DNA of 64,000 bases from Salticus scenicus (taxonomy: Eukaryota > Arthropoda > Arachnida > Araneae > Salticidae): positions 133,465,475 through 133,529,474 of the forward strand of contig OZ005651.1 of the NCBI GenBank assembly GCA_963930645.1. The letters are read 5' to 3'. The notes beneath the pieces were generated by a model, which saw only the letters and a program-made list of their open reading frames with translations, made no database searches and had not been told where the DNA came from. Numbering within the stretch: the stretch's first letter is position 1; each line of letters opens with the position of its first letter. The position numbers were made by a program, and so were the translations under genes. Shown in pieces: positions 44,839 through 55,431 of this stretch.

Positions 44839-44884
44839 ATAAAGATCATAAAACCCCTCCATATAAAGATCATAAAACCCCTCC
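44839..44884 (+). repeat. 22-bp duplication at the inverted-copy junction
   Basis: ATAAAGATCATAAAACCCCT plus CC occurs twice, at 44839-44860 and 44863-44884, whereas the intact copy has it once (about 47935). It marks the join between the inverted and direct copies. Confidence 0.9.
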
Positions 44885-44885
44885 C

Positions 44886-46352
44886 TCACTTAGACCTATA
44901 GTAAATAAATCAGAAGGCCCCACATACAACCTCGAAGTATATATGAAGAATATCTATGAAATCCTCCTTCCCCCCTCAACTCATAGTCTAAACTCAACAG
45001 AAGCCTTTATAAAATCCATACAAAACATAAGCATAAACTATGATGACACACTAGTTAGTTTCGATGTAAAAGACCTGTACCCCTCAATAGACCTAAGCGA
45101 AATTAATGATATTATACAAAACCAAATAATTAACCACTACGGTAATAATAAAATAAGTGAAACTCTAATCTCTGCCAATAACCTATTACTGAATAACTCA
45201 TACTTCACATTCAATAAAGATATCTACAAACAAACGAAAGGCGTGCCTATGGGGTCCCCCATATCAGGCGCCATTGCTGAAATGAAACTCAGACATTTCG
45301 AAATATCCGCTCACGATATCATTAAAAACTGCAAAACATGGTTACGCTACGTGGATGACGTGTTCGCCGTCATCCCAAACAACATCGACCCGCATGCACT
45401 ACTAAACAAATTAAACACCCTAGATCATAATATTAAATTTACACTCGATATCGAAATAAACAATAGCCTTAACTTTCTTGACGTTAAAGTAATTAAAAAT
45501 CCCGATAATAGCCTCGACACTACAGTCTATAGAAAACCAACTAATAATAACGAAATTATTCACAACAAATGTAAAACCCCGCTCCAATACAAAACCGCCG
45601 CCATACGCTCCTACATCGATCGCGCCATCCTAATCTGTTCCAACAAAAATCTACTTAACACTGAAATAAAATTCATAAAAAATATAGCAAAAAGAGCAGG
45701 ATACAGCAACAATATGATTCAAAAACTTTATAAAAAGCGCTTAAAAACTTTCAATAAAATTAACGACGCTCAAAAAATAAAACCCAAGTTCACCACCTCC
45801 ATTCCCTACTGCAATGGCATAGCAAATAAAATTAAAAACGAAGGTTCCAAACATAATATCCACATACCAATTAAACCCAATAAGAATATCATTCAAAGAA
45901 TCCGAAATGAAAAAGACCTCATTGACCCTAAAGAAACATCGGGAATTTATAAAATCACTTTCAATCTAGAAAATAACAATAAACCGGCAACCTACATCAG
46001 AATGACAAAGAGGAAAATCAAAGACAGAGAAACAGAACATATCAACGATCTAAAATACAATAGAAGCTCCACAGCCTTATCACGGACACATAAAACTAAC
46101 CCCATAATAACTAATTCTCTAAAAACTGTTAAAATAGCTCCCTACAACTCACACAATTACGCCTTGAAACGCGAAGCTTTAGAGATTCTAACCTCAAACA
46201 CAGCAGTAAATGAGAGAGAGCATAGTATCATAGCAGAAGATTGGCAACAGGTGATAAAAACGTACCGACGAAAAGATGACGTAGGCGAGAGGAAAAGTGA
46301 TGTGGAGGAGAAAGAAGATATATGTCAACAGTGCAGCAGAGACAACATCTGA
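44886..46352 (+). pseudogene. Penelope family C protein, 5'-truncated copy
   Basis: The open frame corresponds to residues from about 319 to the end of the intact 806-residue protein. It includes the RT core (FDVKDLYPSI, KGVPMGSPISGAIAE, YVDDVF) and the GIY-YIG domain. Methionine 44943 is internal to the RT and is not a natural start. One substitution changes the YIG of the nuclease motif to YIR, which would disable it. The N-terminal third is missing. Its 3' part doubles as the pLTR of the downstream complete copy. Confidence 0.9.
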
Positions 46353-46393
46353 GGACGACTACGATTGTAGTCGAAATATATAATTAAAGCTGC
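46333..46393 (+). ncRNA. Hammerhead-ribozyme-like motif in the upstream pLTR, family C
   Basis: CTGAGGA at 46349-46355, a 6-bp helix II with GATT loop, GAAA at 46373-46376, and GCAGC (46333-46337) with GCTGC (46389-46393). Placed just before the body of the full-length copy, where it could trim transcript 5' ends. Confidence 0.62.
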
Positions 46394-46469
46394 CATTAAT
46401 GAAGGATTGTAAAAGGTATTTAATATTTCTAAAGTTAATTCGTCCTTCTAAAGCTCTTCAAATATTTAT

Positions 46470-47002
46470 AATTTGGTCAATACCGGACTTATGTTCCTAA
46501 GGAATTAATTAATGACTGAAAGATTGATCTTCAAACGACTTCGCATCATAACGACTTCGTATACATCTTCATAATGAAAGGCGCAATGCTCTCATCGATC
46601 CATTTACATGCTACCTCTAGGTATTATTTAACCTTTATTCATTTGTTTCAATTTTAGCCTCTAATTTTCACTCTTGTAGCTTATGATAAACGTTTTAAAT
46701 TTTTCTTTTTTAACCTTTTTAACTTTTTAATCCTACTATTGATTTTTAATTTGCATAACGCTGAAATTTTAACCAATCCTTACACATATCGCTTTTTATT
46801 ATTCTTAAACTTAGTTCGCCCATTGAAACTTTTAATCCTTTTTAAGTGTTTATCACTTTTTAACCCTTTGTTATGAACTTTTAGCTTTTCAGCCCTTTAG
46901 TTATCATAGAATTTTCATTATCGGTTGTTCTCGGGCGTAATGTTACCTGTGCTCCCCCATCCACTTGTTAAATCAACTTGATTACTGGCAAGATCTTTTC
47001 TT
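46470..47002 (+). promoter_or_regulatory. 5' untranslated/regulatory region of the complete Penelope
   Basis: About 530 bp unique to the full copy between the pLTR end and ATG 47003. No ORF. It includes pyrimidine-rich repeats of the form TTTTTAACC. The promoter presumably lies here or in the pLTR; no clear TATA box was assigned. Confidence 0.5.
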
Positions 47003-49423
47003 TTGGCTATGAATCCTTACGATATTTACCGGGAACTTAAGAAAAATACGAAAAAATTAAACCGCGAGGTTGCACATCGTACTTTTTTGGAAGATTGCCT
47101 AAACTACAAAATTATTCCTAAATTCTTAAAAACGCGCAACAAATTCATCAAACACTTTTTCAAGGGCATGGTCCGACACTTCGAGTTTTCGGTGTTAAAG
47201 AATTATATTAGACAAAAATCCAGATTTATCCATAAACTAAGGGAACAAAACAAGAATCTCTCCACTGACCTACAGCATACAGCAGACCTACAGACTTTTA
47301 AGGCCTATATTGAAAAAATTAACCACTTCATAAATATAGATAACTCTAAACTGCAAAATCGTCATAATAAAAAACTTAAACTCTGGTTAAAACGCGAAAA
47401 TCCCAACGTCCTCCAGGAAAAAACCCCACATAATTACCCATACCTAAACCTATCGGATTATAAATTAAACACTCATCAAGATGCACTCTTAAAAATGGGA
47501 CCAAAATTCATACTAAACGACACCTTCAACCATCTTGACACAATAGCACACATTGAAACTGCTTTAGATCTTGTCCCCCCACCTAAACGCTCCCACATCA
47601 GAAATACCGCTGTTAAACTAATTGAAAACTCTAATGTTAATACCCACAACGATAAAGAAGACATAAAATGCCTTAATGAATTAAAAAAGAACCGCGACAT
47701 CACAATACTAATGACTGATAAAACCGGCAAAATAACTATACTCAACAGGAATGACTATAATAAAATGATAATCGACACTATTAATAAACTTGAAGTAAAT
47801 CTAATCGATAAAGACCCAATTAAAAAACTTATGGACAAAACTAAATCTCTAATTAAAACTGGCTCTTGGCCTGATGATAAACCACCAAAACTTAACAATT
47901 CTGCCCCCATTATCCCCCGTATTTTTGGAAAATATAAAGATCATAAAACCCCTCCCTCACTTAGACCTATAGTAAATAAATCAGAAGGCCCCACATACAA
48001 CCTCGAAGTATATATGAAGAATATCTATGAAATCCTCCTTCCCCCCTCAACTCATAGTCTAAACTCAACAGAAGCCTTTATAAAATCCATACAAAATATA
48101 AGCATAAACTATGATGACACACTAGTTAGTTTCGATGTAAAAGACCTGTACCCCTCAATAGACCTAAGCGAAATTAATGATATTATACAAAACCAAATAA
48201 TTAACCACTACGGTAATAATAAAATAAGTGAAACTCTAATCTCTGCCAATAACCTATTACTGAATAACTCATACTTCACATTCAATAAAGATATCTACAA
48301 ACAAACGAAAGGCGTGCCTATGGGGTCCCCCATATCAGGCGCCATTGCTGAAATGAAACTCAGACATTTCGAAATATCCGCTCACGATATCATTAAAAAC
48401 TGCAAAACATGGTTACGCTACGTGGATGACGTGTTCGCCGTCATCCCAAACAACATCGACCCGCATGCACTACTAAACAAATTAAACACCCTAGATCATA
48501 ATATTAAATTTACACTCGATATCGAAATAAACAATAGCCTTAACTTTCTTGACGTTAAAGTAATTAAAAATCCCGATAATAGCCTCGACACTACAGTCTA
48601 TAGAAAACCAACTAATAATAACGAAATTATTCACAACAAATGTAAAACCCCGCTCCAATACAAAACCGCCGCCATACGCTCCTACATCGATCGCGCCATC
48701 CTAATCTGTTCCAACAAAAATCTACTTAACACTGAAATAAAATTCATAAAAAATATAGCAAAAAGAGCAGGATACAGCAACAATATGATTCAAAAACTTT
48801 ATAAAAAGCGCTTAAAAACTTTCAATAAAATTAACGACGCTCAAAAAATAAAACCCAAGTTCACCACCTCCATTCCCTACTGCAATGGCATAGCAAATAA
48901 AATTAAAAACGAAGGTTCCAAACATAATATCCACATACCAATTAAACCCAATAAGAATATCATTCAAAGAATCCGAAATGAAAAAGACCTCATTGACCCT
49001 AAAGAAACATCGGGAATTTATAAAATCACTTTCAATCTAGAAAATAACAATAAACCGGCAACCTACATCGGAATGACAAAGAGGAAAATCAAAGACAGAG
49101 AAACAGAACATATCAACGATCTAAAATACAATAGAAGCTCCACAGCCTTATCACGGACACATAAAACTAACCCCATAATAACTAATTCTCTAAAAACTGT
49201 TAAAATAGCTCCCTACAACTCACACAATTACGCCTTGAAACGCGAAGCTTTAGAGATTCTAACCTCAAACACAGCAGTAAATGAGAGAGAGCATAGTATC
49301 ATAGCAGAAGATTGGCAACAGGTGATAAAAACGTACCGACGAAAAGATGACGTAGGCGAGAGGAAAAGTGATGTGGAGGAGAAAGAAGATATATGTCAAC
49401 AGTGCAGCAGAGACAACATCTGA
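47003..49423 (+). CDS. Intact Penelope-like reverse transcriptase with GIY-YIG endonuclease
   Basis: An uninterrupted 806-residue protein from MAMNPYDIYRELKKNTKKLN. The N-terminal 230 residues are basic and helical. DKTGKITILNRNDY (about 239) and PSLRPIVNKSEGPTYN (about 323) are Penelope RT motifs. Catalytic residues are visible: Asp in FDVKDLYPSI (about 378), GVPMGSPISG (about 437) and YVDD (about 473). The C-terminal GIY-YIG nuclease starts at GIYKI (about 671) with YIG near 687, followed by the KREALEIL and acidic tail. These proteins nick target DNA and copy element RNA into it (family knowledge). Codons are open throughout, the flanking duplication is exact and the internal copies are nearly identical, so this copy could be active or very recently so. 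No intron is evident. Confidence 0.96.
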   Translation: MAMNPYDIYRELKKNTKKLNREVAHRTFLEDCLNYKIIPKFLKTRNKFIKHFFKGMVRHFEFSVLKNYIRQKSRFIHKLREQNKNLSTDLQHTADLQTFKAYIEKINHFINIDNSKLQNRHNKKLKLWLKRENPNVLQEKTPHNYPYLNLSDYKLNTHQDALLKMGPKFILNDTFNHLDTIAHIETALDLVPPPKRSHIRNTAVKLIENSNVNTHNDKEDIKCLNELKKNRDITILMTDKTGKITILNRNDYNKMIIDTINKLEVNLIDKDPIKKLMDKTKSLIKTGSWPDDKPPKLNNSAPIIPRIFGKYKDHKTPPSLRPIVNKSEGPTYNLEVYMKNIYEILLPPSTHSLNSTEAFIKSIQNISINYDDTLVSFDVKDLYPSIDLSEINDIIQNQIINHYGNNKISETLISANNLLLNNSYFTFNKDIYKQTKGVPMGSPISGAIAEMKLRHFEISAHDIIKNCKTWLRYVDDVFAVIPNNIDPHALLNKLNTLDHNIKFTLDIEINNSLNFLDVKVIKNPDNSLDTTVYRKPTNNNEIIHNKCKTPLQYKTAAIRSYIDRAILICSNKNLLNTEIKFIKNIAKRAGYSNNMIQKLYKKRLKTFNKINDAQKIKPKFTTSIPYCNGIANKIKNEGSKHNIHIPIKPNKNIIQRIRNEKDLIDPKETSGIYKITFNLENNNKPATYIGMTKRKIKDRETEHINDLKYNRSSTALSRTHKTNPIITNSLKTVKIAPYNSHNYALKREALEILTSNTAVNEREHSIIAEDWQQVIKTYRRKDDVGERKSDVEEKEDICQQCSRDNI

Positions 49424-49464
49424 GGACGACTACGATTGTAGTCGAAATATATAATTAAAGCTGC
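49404..49464 (+). ncRNA. Hammerhead-ribozyme-like motif at the 3' end of the complete Penelope
   Basis: Identical to 46333-46393: CTGAGGA at 49420-49426, a GACTAC/GTAGTC hairpin, GAAA at 49444-49447 and distal GCAGC/GCTGC. It overlaps the stop codon region of the ORF. Confidence 0.62.
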
Positions 49465-50080
49465 CATTAATGAAGGATTGTAAAAGGTATTTAATATTTC
49501 TAAAGTTAATTCGTCCTTCTAAAGCTCTTCAAATATTTATATGACATCACTTTTTAATTGAAATAATTAAATTAAAAGAAAAGCTAATAATTTTTTTTTA
49601 AGGTAACCTTTATTAAATAAGTAAATAAAAGAACTCTATTTATTCTTTAGTATATGAAAGGTAAATAAACAAAAGTTTACTTATAGATTCAATTTTTTTT
49701 AAAATGAATATTGAGGAAGCCTGTAGGAACATTTTCTGAAATTAAGACTGGTGCTGCCATCTATCAGAAAATAGGTTTACAATTTCAATATAGATCTATA
49801 CTTATTTCATAGTTCTCATTCCCACCTCATTGTTATTTTGTTAAAACAGAAGGAGAAGGGAGTTAATAAATTTTGCTGTAAAAAAATATTTTAAAAGAAT
49901 ACATTTATTTAAAATCATTAAATATACATAAGATTTCGGAAAATAATTTTTTACTGAAAATGAAGAAAATGGAGAAGGGGGGCTTATTTTTAGGATTATG
50001 CAAAAATCCAAAATTGCCTAAAAGTGGGGAGGGGGCTTATTTTCGGGGGGGGGGGGGGCTTTTAATCTGGATTTTATGGT

Positions 50081-51184
50081 TATGAGTAATACTAGGGATC
50101 ATGTACCCCATAAGTTAACATTGTGCTAGGATGACCTTGCTGCTCACGGATAAAGAGCCTTAAATAATAAAATAATATTTAATGGATATATTATGTATAG
50201 AAAAATTTATTGTCTATCCAATTTTAAAGATGTTAGAGGAAAAAAAAAAGCAGATATTCATGTTTTTCATTTCATTTATGCACTTTCATTGCAATACAAA
50301 TACTAAAATACTTAATACTTAATAAATACATTACTTTACAGTACATTACAATACTTTAATAATTACAATAAATACATTTCAGCATTTCTTTAAAGCGATC
50401 TGTAAATTTTAATGTCATAGAAATACTTTTTCATTTAAGAATATGTTATATATTTTACACGAACAAGCTTTTTATAGAAGTATGCAAGTTCTTAATGTAA
50501 AAACCTTATTATGTAAAATTTCGCAAATTATTTTTTCCATTGCAGTAAAATAATTTCAAAATAAATAAATAAATATTGTATTAAAAATAAATGTAATGAA
50601 AATGATTCAATTTGACATTAAAGAAAAATACACTTGGAGATTGTAGTTATGCGTTGAAAAGTAAAACATTCTGCAAGAAGTTACACTCAGCATTCAGCTA
50701 CGTGATAAACCATCGTACATTTTTACTCTTCTCTCTGAAGAGGCTAGCCTAGGATCTTCAGAATAATTGCCAATATGCATGCGTCATTTCATCTCCCGAC
50801 CCTAAAATTCCCAATCCAAAACGGTACAAAAAATCTACTTCGGGAGGCTTTTTTTCTAGAGCCTCCCTCAAGTGTGAAGAGAAAATTGAATGGATTAAAA
50901 GGAGAAAATGTACAAAAATACCTGTGAAAATTTAGTATTCTCAGTAATATATGTTGAAAGGCCATCTTTACAAACATAATCTTTTATGCAACAAGAGAAG
51001 GTTGATTTATGATTTTAATTTTTTTCTCGAGCTTTGAAAATGTGAAATATTTTGCATTATAGTGCTGCTCCTTGCAAACATCAATCATAATATTGCAATT
51101 TCAAGCATGTAATTAAATTCTTGTTCTTAAAAAAAAAAAAAAAAAAATGGCCTTCTGAAAATTGTTAGTATCTGCTACCTTTTC
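50081..51184. other. AT-rich stretch, no gene recognised
   Basis: A small perfect hairpin, GGGAGGCT and AGCCTCCC, lies at about 50841-50868. Poly-A near 51129-51147. No coding region found. Confidence 0.55.
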
Positions 51185-51616
51185 ATTTTAACACTTTCCA
51201 ACAAGGTTGAAAAGTGTTTATGACTTCGGTCTGTCTGTCTGTCTGTCCATCCACGCTCTAACTCCCGTAAATATTTATGGAATTTCTTGAAACTGATATA
51301 TGTTATTCAAGTTCACTATTGGACGGTCCCTATTGAAAATGGAGTTTATACCTCTACTGGTTTGTGTACAGGGACACCCGAAAGTTTTTCAAAGCATTGT
51401 GTTCTATGAGAGGTATATCTATAAAACATATTTTCACACCTTTACTGTAGACATATCTTAATGAAATTGAAATATGTTATTCAAGTTCACTATCAGACAT
51501 TCCCTATTGAAAATGGAGTTTATACCTCTGATTTGTGTACAGGGACACTCTAAATTATTTCAAAGCATTGTGTTCTATGAGAGGTATTTCTATAAATAAT
51601 ATTTTATTACCTTTAC

Positions 51617-52329
51617 CAGGGGCCAATCTAAGATTTTAAAATTAATACCTATTTTTGTGAAAAATCTTAACTATATTTTATTTTTGTGAAAAATTGTAGT
51701 GCACTCTTTTTCTTTCTCTCTGTGTGTATGGGGGGGGGGGGGGTTGAACAAAGTAGAATAATAAAATTAACTCTCAGCAGCTAGTGTGAGGCTTATAGCA
51801 GAACAGGAACCAAAATCCAAAACTTACTTCACTCTGAAGTAAACAGTTCAGTAGACATAGTGTAAGTAGAAGTTGTTTTTATTTGTTTTAGTATCACTGC
51901 AGTATACATGAATTGTACCAGGGAGGATAAATACATCACCATACAGTCACCAAAATGTTAAACCACCTGACGAATCAGCAAACAGTACACTATGGCCACA
52001 ATTTCAGAGCGTGTCTGTACCGATACACACAAGGATCGTTTTGTTTACATATGCTGCACTGTTTCTCGCCCATAACAAACACTTGTGTGTAGATTAAAAC
52101 CAACATTCTGTATGATTCTTGCTTCGCAAATCGCATCAACAGAAATGCACGAATTACTTTCCTTTGAAAATGTGCTAATTAAAAATGTTAGATTTTGCTG
52201 GGAGGACTAAGATTTTTGTGAAAGTACCGATTTTAGCTGTATGATTTTTGTGAAGATACCTTTTTTGCCAGGTCGATTTTTGTGAAGGTACCCATAAACG
52301 GTAGTAAACTCGACCTGTATTAACCCCTG
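51617..52329. mobile_element. 713-bp element with CAGGGG ends inside the repeat array
   Basis: The left end CAGGGGCCAATCTAAG and the right end (reverse complement CAGGGGTTAATACAGG) share a short terminal inverted repeat. TTTAC flanks both sides (51612-51616 and 52330-52334). A sister repeat unit at about 51440 (CCTTTACTGTAGACAT) is the empty site. The interior has several ATTTTTGTGAA repeats and no transposase. The CAGGGG ends recall hAT elements, but an 8-bp duplication is not present. Confidence 0.75.
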
Positions 52330-52767
52330 TTTACTGTAGACATATCTTAATGAAATTGAAATATGTTGTTCAAGTTCACTATTGGATGTTTCCTGTATAA
52401 AATGGAGGAAATACCACCATAGGGTTATACACAGGGACACTCAAAAGTATTCCAAAGCATTGCTTCTATGAGAGATATTTATATAAATCAGATTTTAATA
52501 ACTTTACTTTCCATGAAGTTTTAGGAAATTGAAATATGTTATTTAAATGCAGAAAAGAATGCTTTGCATAGAATATAGCATGGTTAGCATTATATTTACA
52601 GGGTGGCTCAAAAATATCCAGTTATATTAAGAGCTATTAATAAAAAATTGCTAGAATTGTACTTTCGTTTACGTTAAGCGTTTTTTAACACTTTCTAACA
52701 TTTTTTAAGTGTGAATATGATTTCAGTTTTGTGTATCTGCATGTCCGTCTGTCTGTCTACCTCCCAT

Positions 52768-53058
52768 ACAGCACAGAATGTTTCAGTTATGTTGCAAAAA
52801 GCTTACAATCTTTCGAAAATGTAACACATTTTTGTATGCTCTCTGATACCTTTCTGAAACATTCGCCCTTTTTCATTTTCTATCTGTTAAGTGATTGTAA
52901 CGTTTCTGTTACGTATCTGATTTTTTGTTACGATCGCGGACATTTCTAAGTTTTTGAAACTAATCGGAAAGCAATCTGGACGTTTTAAAACATTTTGGAA
53001 ATGTTTATAATATTTCAGCGTTATATAATTGTTACGTTTCTGGAACATTTTGTGCTGT
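52768..53058. mobile_element. 291-bp MITE inside the repeat array
   Basis: The left end ACAGCACAGAATGTTTCAG and the right end (reverse complement ACAGCACAAAATGTTCCAG) are inverted repeats. It sits between the CTGTCTGTCT tract and its resumption at about 53063. The interior is full of GTTACG/TGTAAC motifs. Target duplication unclear. Confidence 0.75.
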
Positions 53059-54345
53059 TAGGGCTGTCTGTCTGTCTGTCCGAGCTCTAACTCCCATAAA
53101 TATTTAGGGAATTTCCTGAAACTGATATATGTTATTCATTTTCACTATCGGGTGTTCTCTATTGAAAATGAAGTTTATACCACTACTGGTTTGTGTAGAG
53201 GGACACCCGAAATTATTTAAAAGCATTGTTTTCTATGAGATTTATTTCTATAAACCATATTCTTATACCTTTACTGGACATATCTTAATGATATTGAAAT
53301 ATGTTATTCAAATTCCCTATTGGATGTGTCCTGTATAAAATGGAGGAAATACCACCCCCGATTTATATACAGGGACACTCAAAAGTATTCCAAAGCATTG
53401 CGTTCTATGAGAGATATTTCTATAAATCAAATTTTAATAACTTTACTTTCCACAAAGGTTTAGGAAATTAAAATATGTTATTTAAATGCACAAAAAAATT
53501 CTTTGCATAGAATGTAGCATGATTAGCATTAGATTTACAGGGTGACACAAAAATATCCATTTATATTAAGAGTTATTAATAAAAAATTGCTAGATTTGTA
53601 GTTTCGTTTACATTAAGCGTTTTTAACACTTTCTAACATTTTTAAGTGTGAATATGATTTCAGTTTGTGTATCTATCAATCTGTCTGTCGATCTGTCTGC
53701 CCGCGCTCTAACTCCTGTAAATATTTATGGAATTTTCGAAACTGATATATTTTATTTAAGTTCACTATCGGATGTTCCATATTGAAAATGGAGTGAATAT
53801 CTGTTCTAGTTTGTGTACAGGGACACCCAAAAGCATTCAAAAGTATTGTGTTCTATGAGTGTTATTTTTATAAATATTTTCCTTATAGAATGTTCCCCAT
53901 TTAAAATGACATTAATAGGTCCTGCATAACTAGTTAGTTTACAGGGACAATGACAAAAAAAAAAAAAAAAAAAAGCCAATGCGTTACGTTTTAGGACAGA
54001 ACTTTTTGAAAGTTAGATTTAAAAGTCTTTCTACTGAAAAAATCATAAAAATATTGAAATGTATTATTTATATTCTAAAATAATGTTTTGTATAGAATAT
54101 GCTATGATTAACTTTATGATTTACAGGGTTACACTAAAATATTCAGATAGATCAAAAGCTGTAATTATAATCTAATGGCTGCATTTTCTTTTGCGTTAAG
54201 CCTTTTTAACACTTTCCAAAATGATTAAGAGTAATTTTAAAATCAATTAGTCTATCTGTATATTTTTCAGTCCTTCTGTCTGTTGTGTGATAACGTAGGG
54301 AAATAATATTAAAAGTTATTCAATACAACAGTTACATACAGTTGG

Positions 54346-54538
54346 AAAGTGTTACTAATCAATGCGTACTGCATGATTTTTCTTTCTTGTTTGGTTTATT
54401 CATTGTGCAAATGACAATAAAAACACATGAAATAAAAATGACTAAAAGTTTTTGTTCATCTTTCTCTCAAATTAAAATATCAAGAACAACAAAAAGAAGA
54501 TTAAATAATGGTCTCAAGGAAAAAAAAAAAAAAAAAAA

Positions 54539-54587
<49 letters not shown>

Positions 54588-55431
54588 TTATTTTTTTTTG
54601 GGGGGGGGAGAGAGAGGGGGGGGAAGCTTAACATAAAAGAGATATAGGAATATAACTTATAAAATAAAGCACTCATGTTGCACTTCACAAGCTGATCTTT
54701 TCTCCAAGCTTCCTAGCACATGCATATAAGCAACTTGCACCTAAACTGTGCAGTTTCAAACATTTTCTTATTAAAGCTATGGAACTTACTTTGGTGAACA
54801 TTGAATTAGAAGGTTAATCATTTACATGCACGCTTTGTTTACTAAAACTCAGTTTATAGCTCAGGAGGTGACAAAGGGGTACCCCCCCCCCCTTACAAGT
54901 GCATTTAAAATGAGGACCTATCCATTTATACAGCACTAATAAAATTTTTGCAAGGTCTTGGCAGATGACAATGCCTTATGGGACACAGTTTGACTCATAT
55001 GCAAATGCTAATAACTAGTTTAAATTTTGCATTCATATTTGAAAGGATACTTAATATAAAATTAAAACCTGTTTTCCAAAAGTCTTGATGTTCAAGAACA
55101 TTTATGTTATTAAGCGTTATTTAATTTAAAAAAAACTGGCTGTTTAATTAGTCAACACAAGTTTTATTGACCTGTTTTTCCCAATAATGAGTTTATAAAC
55201 AAGCATGTATTAGGAAATTTTTTAAATAAATGAATTTTGATGTTTCATACTATAATCTATGTTAAATATTGAAATTATTATGCTGTATTATTGGATTAAA
55301 TTCTAATAATAATAATAATAATAATAATTTTTTTTTTTATTGAGGGTAAAATTTTGGGATATTTGAATTTGCCTTAAATATAATAAGCTAGATAAGTAAA
55401 TGGTTTGTATAAAATATTTTTTATTTTACAG
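54346..55431. other. Intron 3' portion with TA microsatellite
   Basis: (TA)n at 54541-54584, a G run at 54599-54608, a C run at about 54882-54891 and (AAT)n at about 55302-55328. No exon other than the REEP exon at its end. ORFs spanning the TA tract are artefacts. Confidence 0.7.

Larger units (their letters stand above)
44212..49538 (+). mobile_element. Penelope-like element, family C: inverted fragment, truncated copy and full copy in one insertion
   Basis: The block is flanked by the 15-bp duplication ATATGACATCACTTT (44197-44211 and 49539-49553). In order it holds a minus-strand 3' fragment (44212-44838), a plus-strand 5'-truncated copy (about 44863-46469) and a full-length copy (46470-49538) whose upstream pLTR is the truncated copy. 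The two plus copies differ at only two positions that I noticed over about 1.6 kb, so the insertion is very recent. This dimeric, partly inverted structure is characteristic of Penelope elements. Confidence 0.95.
43772..50080. mobile_element. TIR element (about 970 bp originally) split by a Penelope insertion
   Basis: The left end ACCGTAAAATCCCGATTATA and the right end (reverse complement ACCATAAAATCCAGATTAAA) are inverted repeats, followed on both sides by AAGCCCCCC-rich subterminal sequence. TAT lies on each side, possibly a 3-bp duplication. Non-coding remains: 43800-44211 and 49554-50060. Superfamily uncertain. Mirrored GGTGGCGCCATCTA and GGTGCTGCCATCTA motifs lie near 43880 and 49752. 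Confidence 0.75.
51185..54345. repeat. Complex tandem repeat array, about 170-bp subunits in longer units
   Basis: Repeated blocks occur in order: AACACTTTC.AACA, a (GTCT)n microsatellite, CTCTAACTCCC.TAAATATTTA, GAAACTGATATATGTTATTC, TTCACTATTGGA, CCTATTGAAAATGGAGTTTA, GTGTACAGGGACAC and AAAGCATTGTGTTCTATGAG. Copies of the last blocks are seen near 51310-51420, 51480-51590, 52375-52480, 53130-53240, 53310-53420 and 53760-53870. A longer unit (TTGCTAGA.TTGTA.TTTCGTTTAC and following) recurs at about 52650 and 53587, with a diverged copy near 54170. Two MITEs interrupt it. No coding sequence. Confidence 0.85.
31812..55431 (+). other. REEP-like gene intron, about 23.6 kb, transposon-filled
   Basis: The interval lies between the donor GTAAGT at 31812 and the acceptor AG at 55430-55431 of two consecutive REEP exons. 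It contains at least a hAT MITE, several Helitron copies, a Tigger-like MITE, a Tc1 remnant, a tRNA-bearing MITE, a pogo/Tigger element, a TIR element with a complete Penelope inside it, and a 3-kb complex tandem repeat. That the two exons are joined in mRNA is inferred from phase and family alignment. Confidence 0.8.

Noticed and set aside
47476..47745. 89-codon antisense ORF
   Set aside because: Lies wholly within the intact Penelope ORF on the other strand; shadow frame.
51185..54345. Possible CRISPR-like array
   Set aside because: Units are long, diverged and without fixed spacers; eukaryotic tandem repeats.
54467..54688. ORFs on both strands across a TA microsatellite
   Set aside because: Encoded Tyr-Ile repeats come directly from (TA)n; not a gene.
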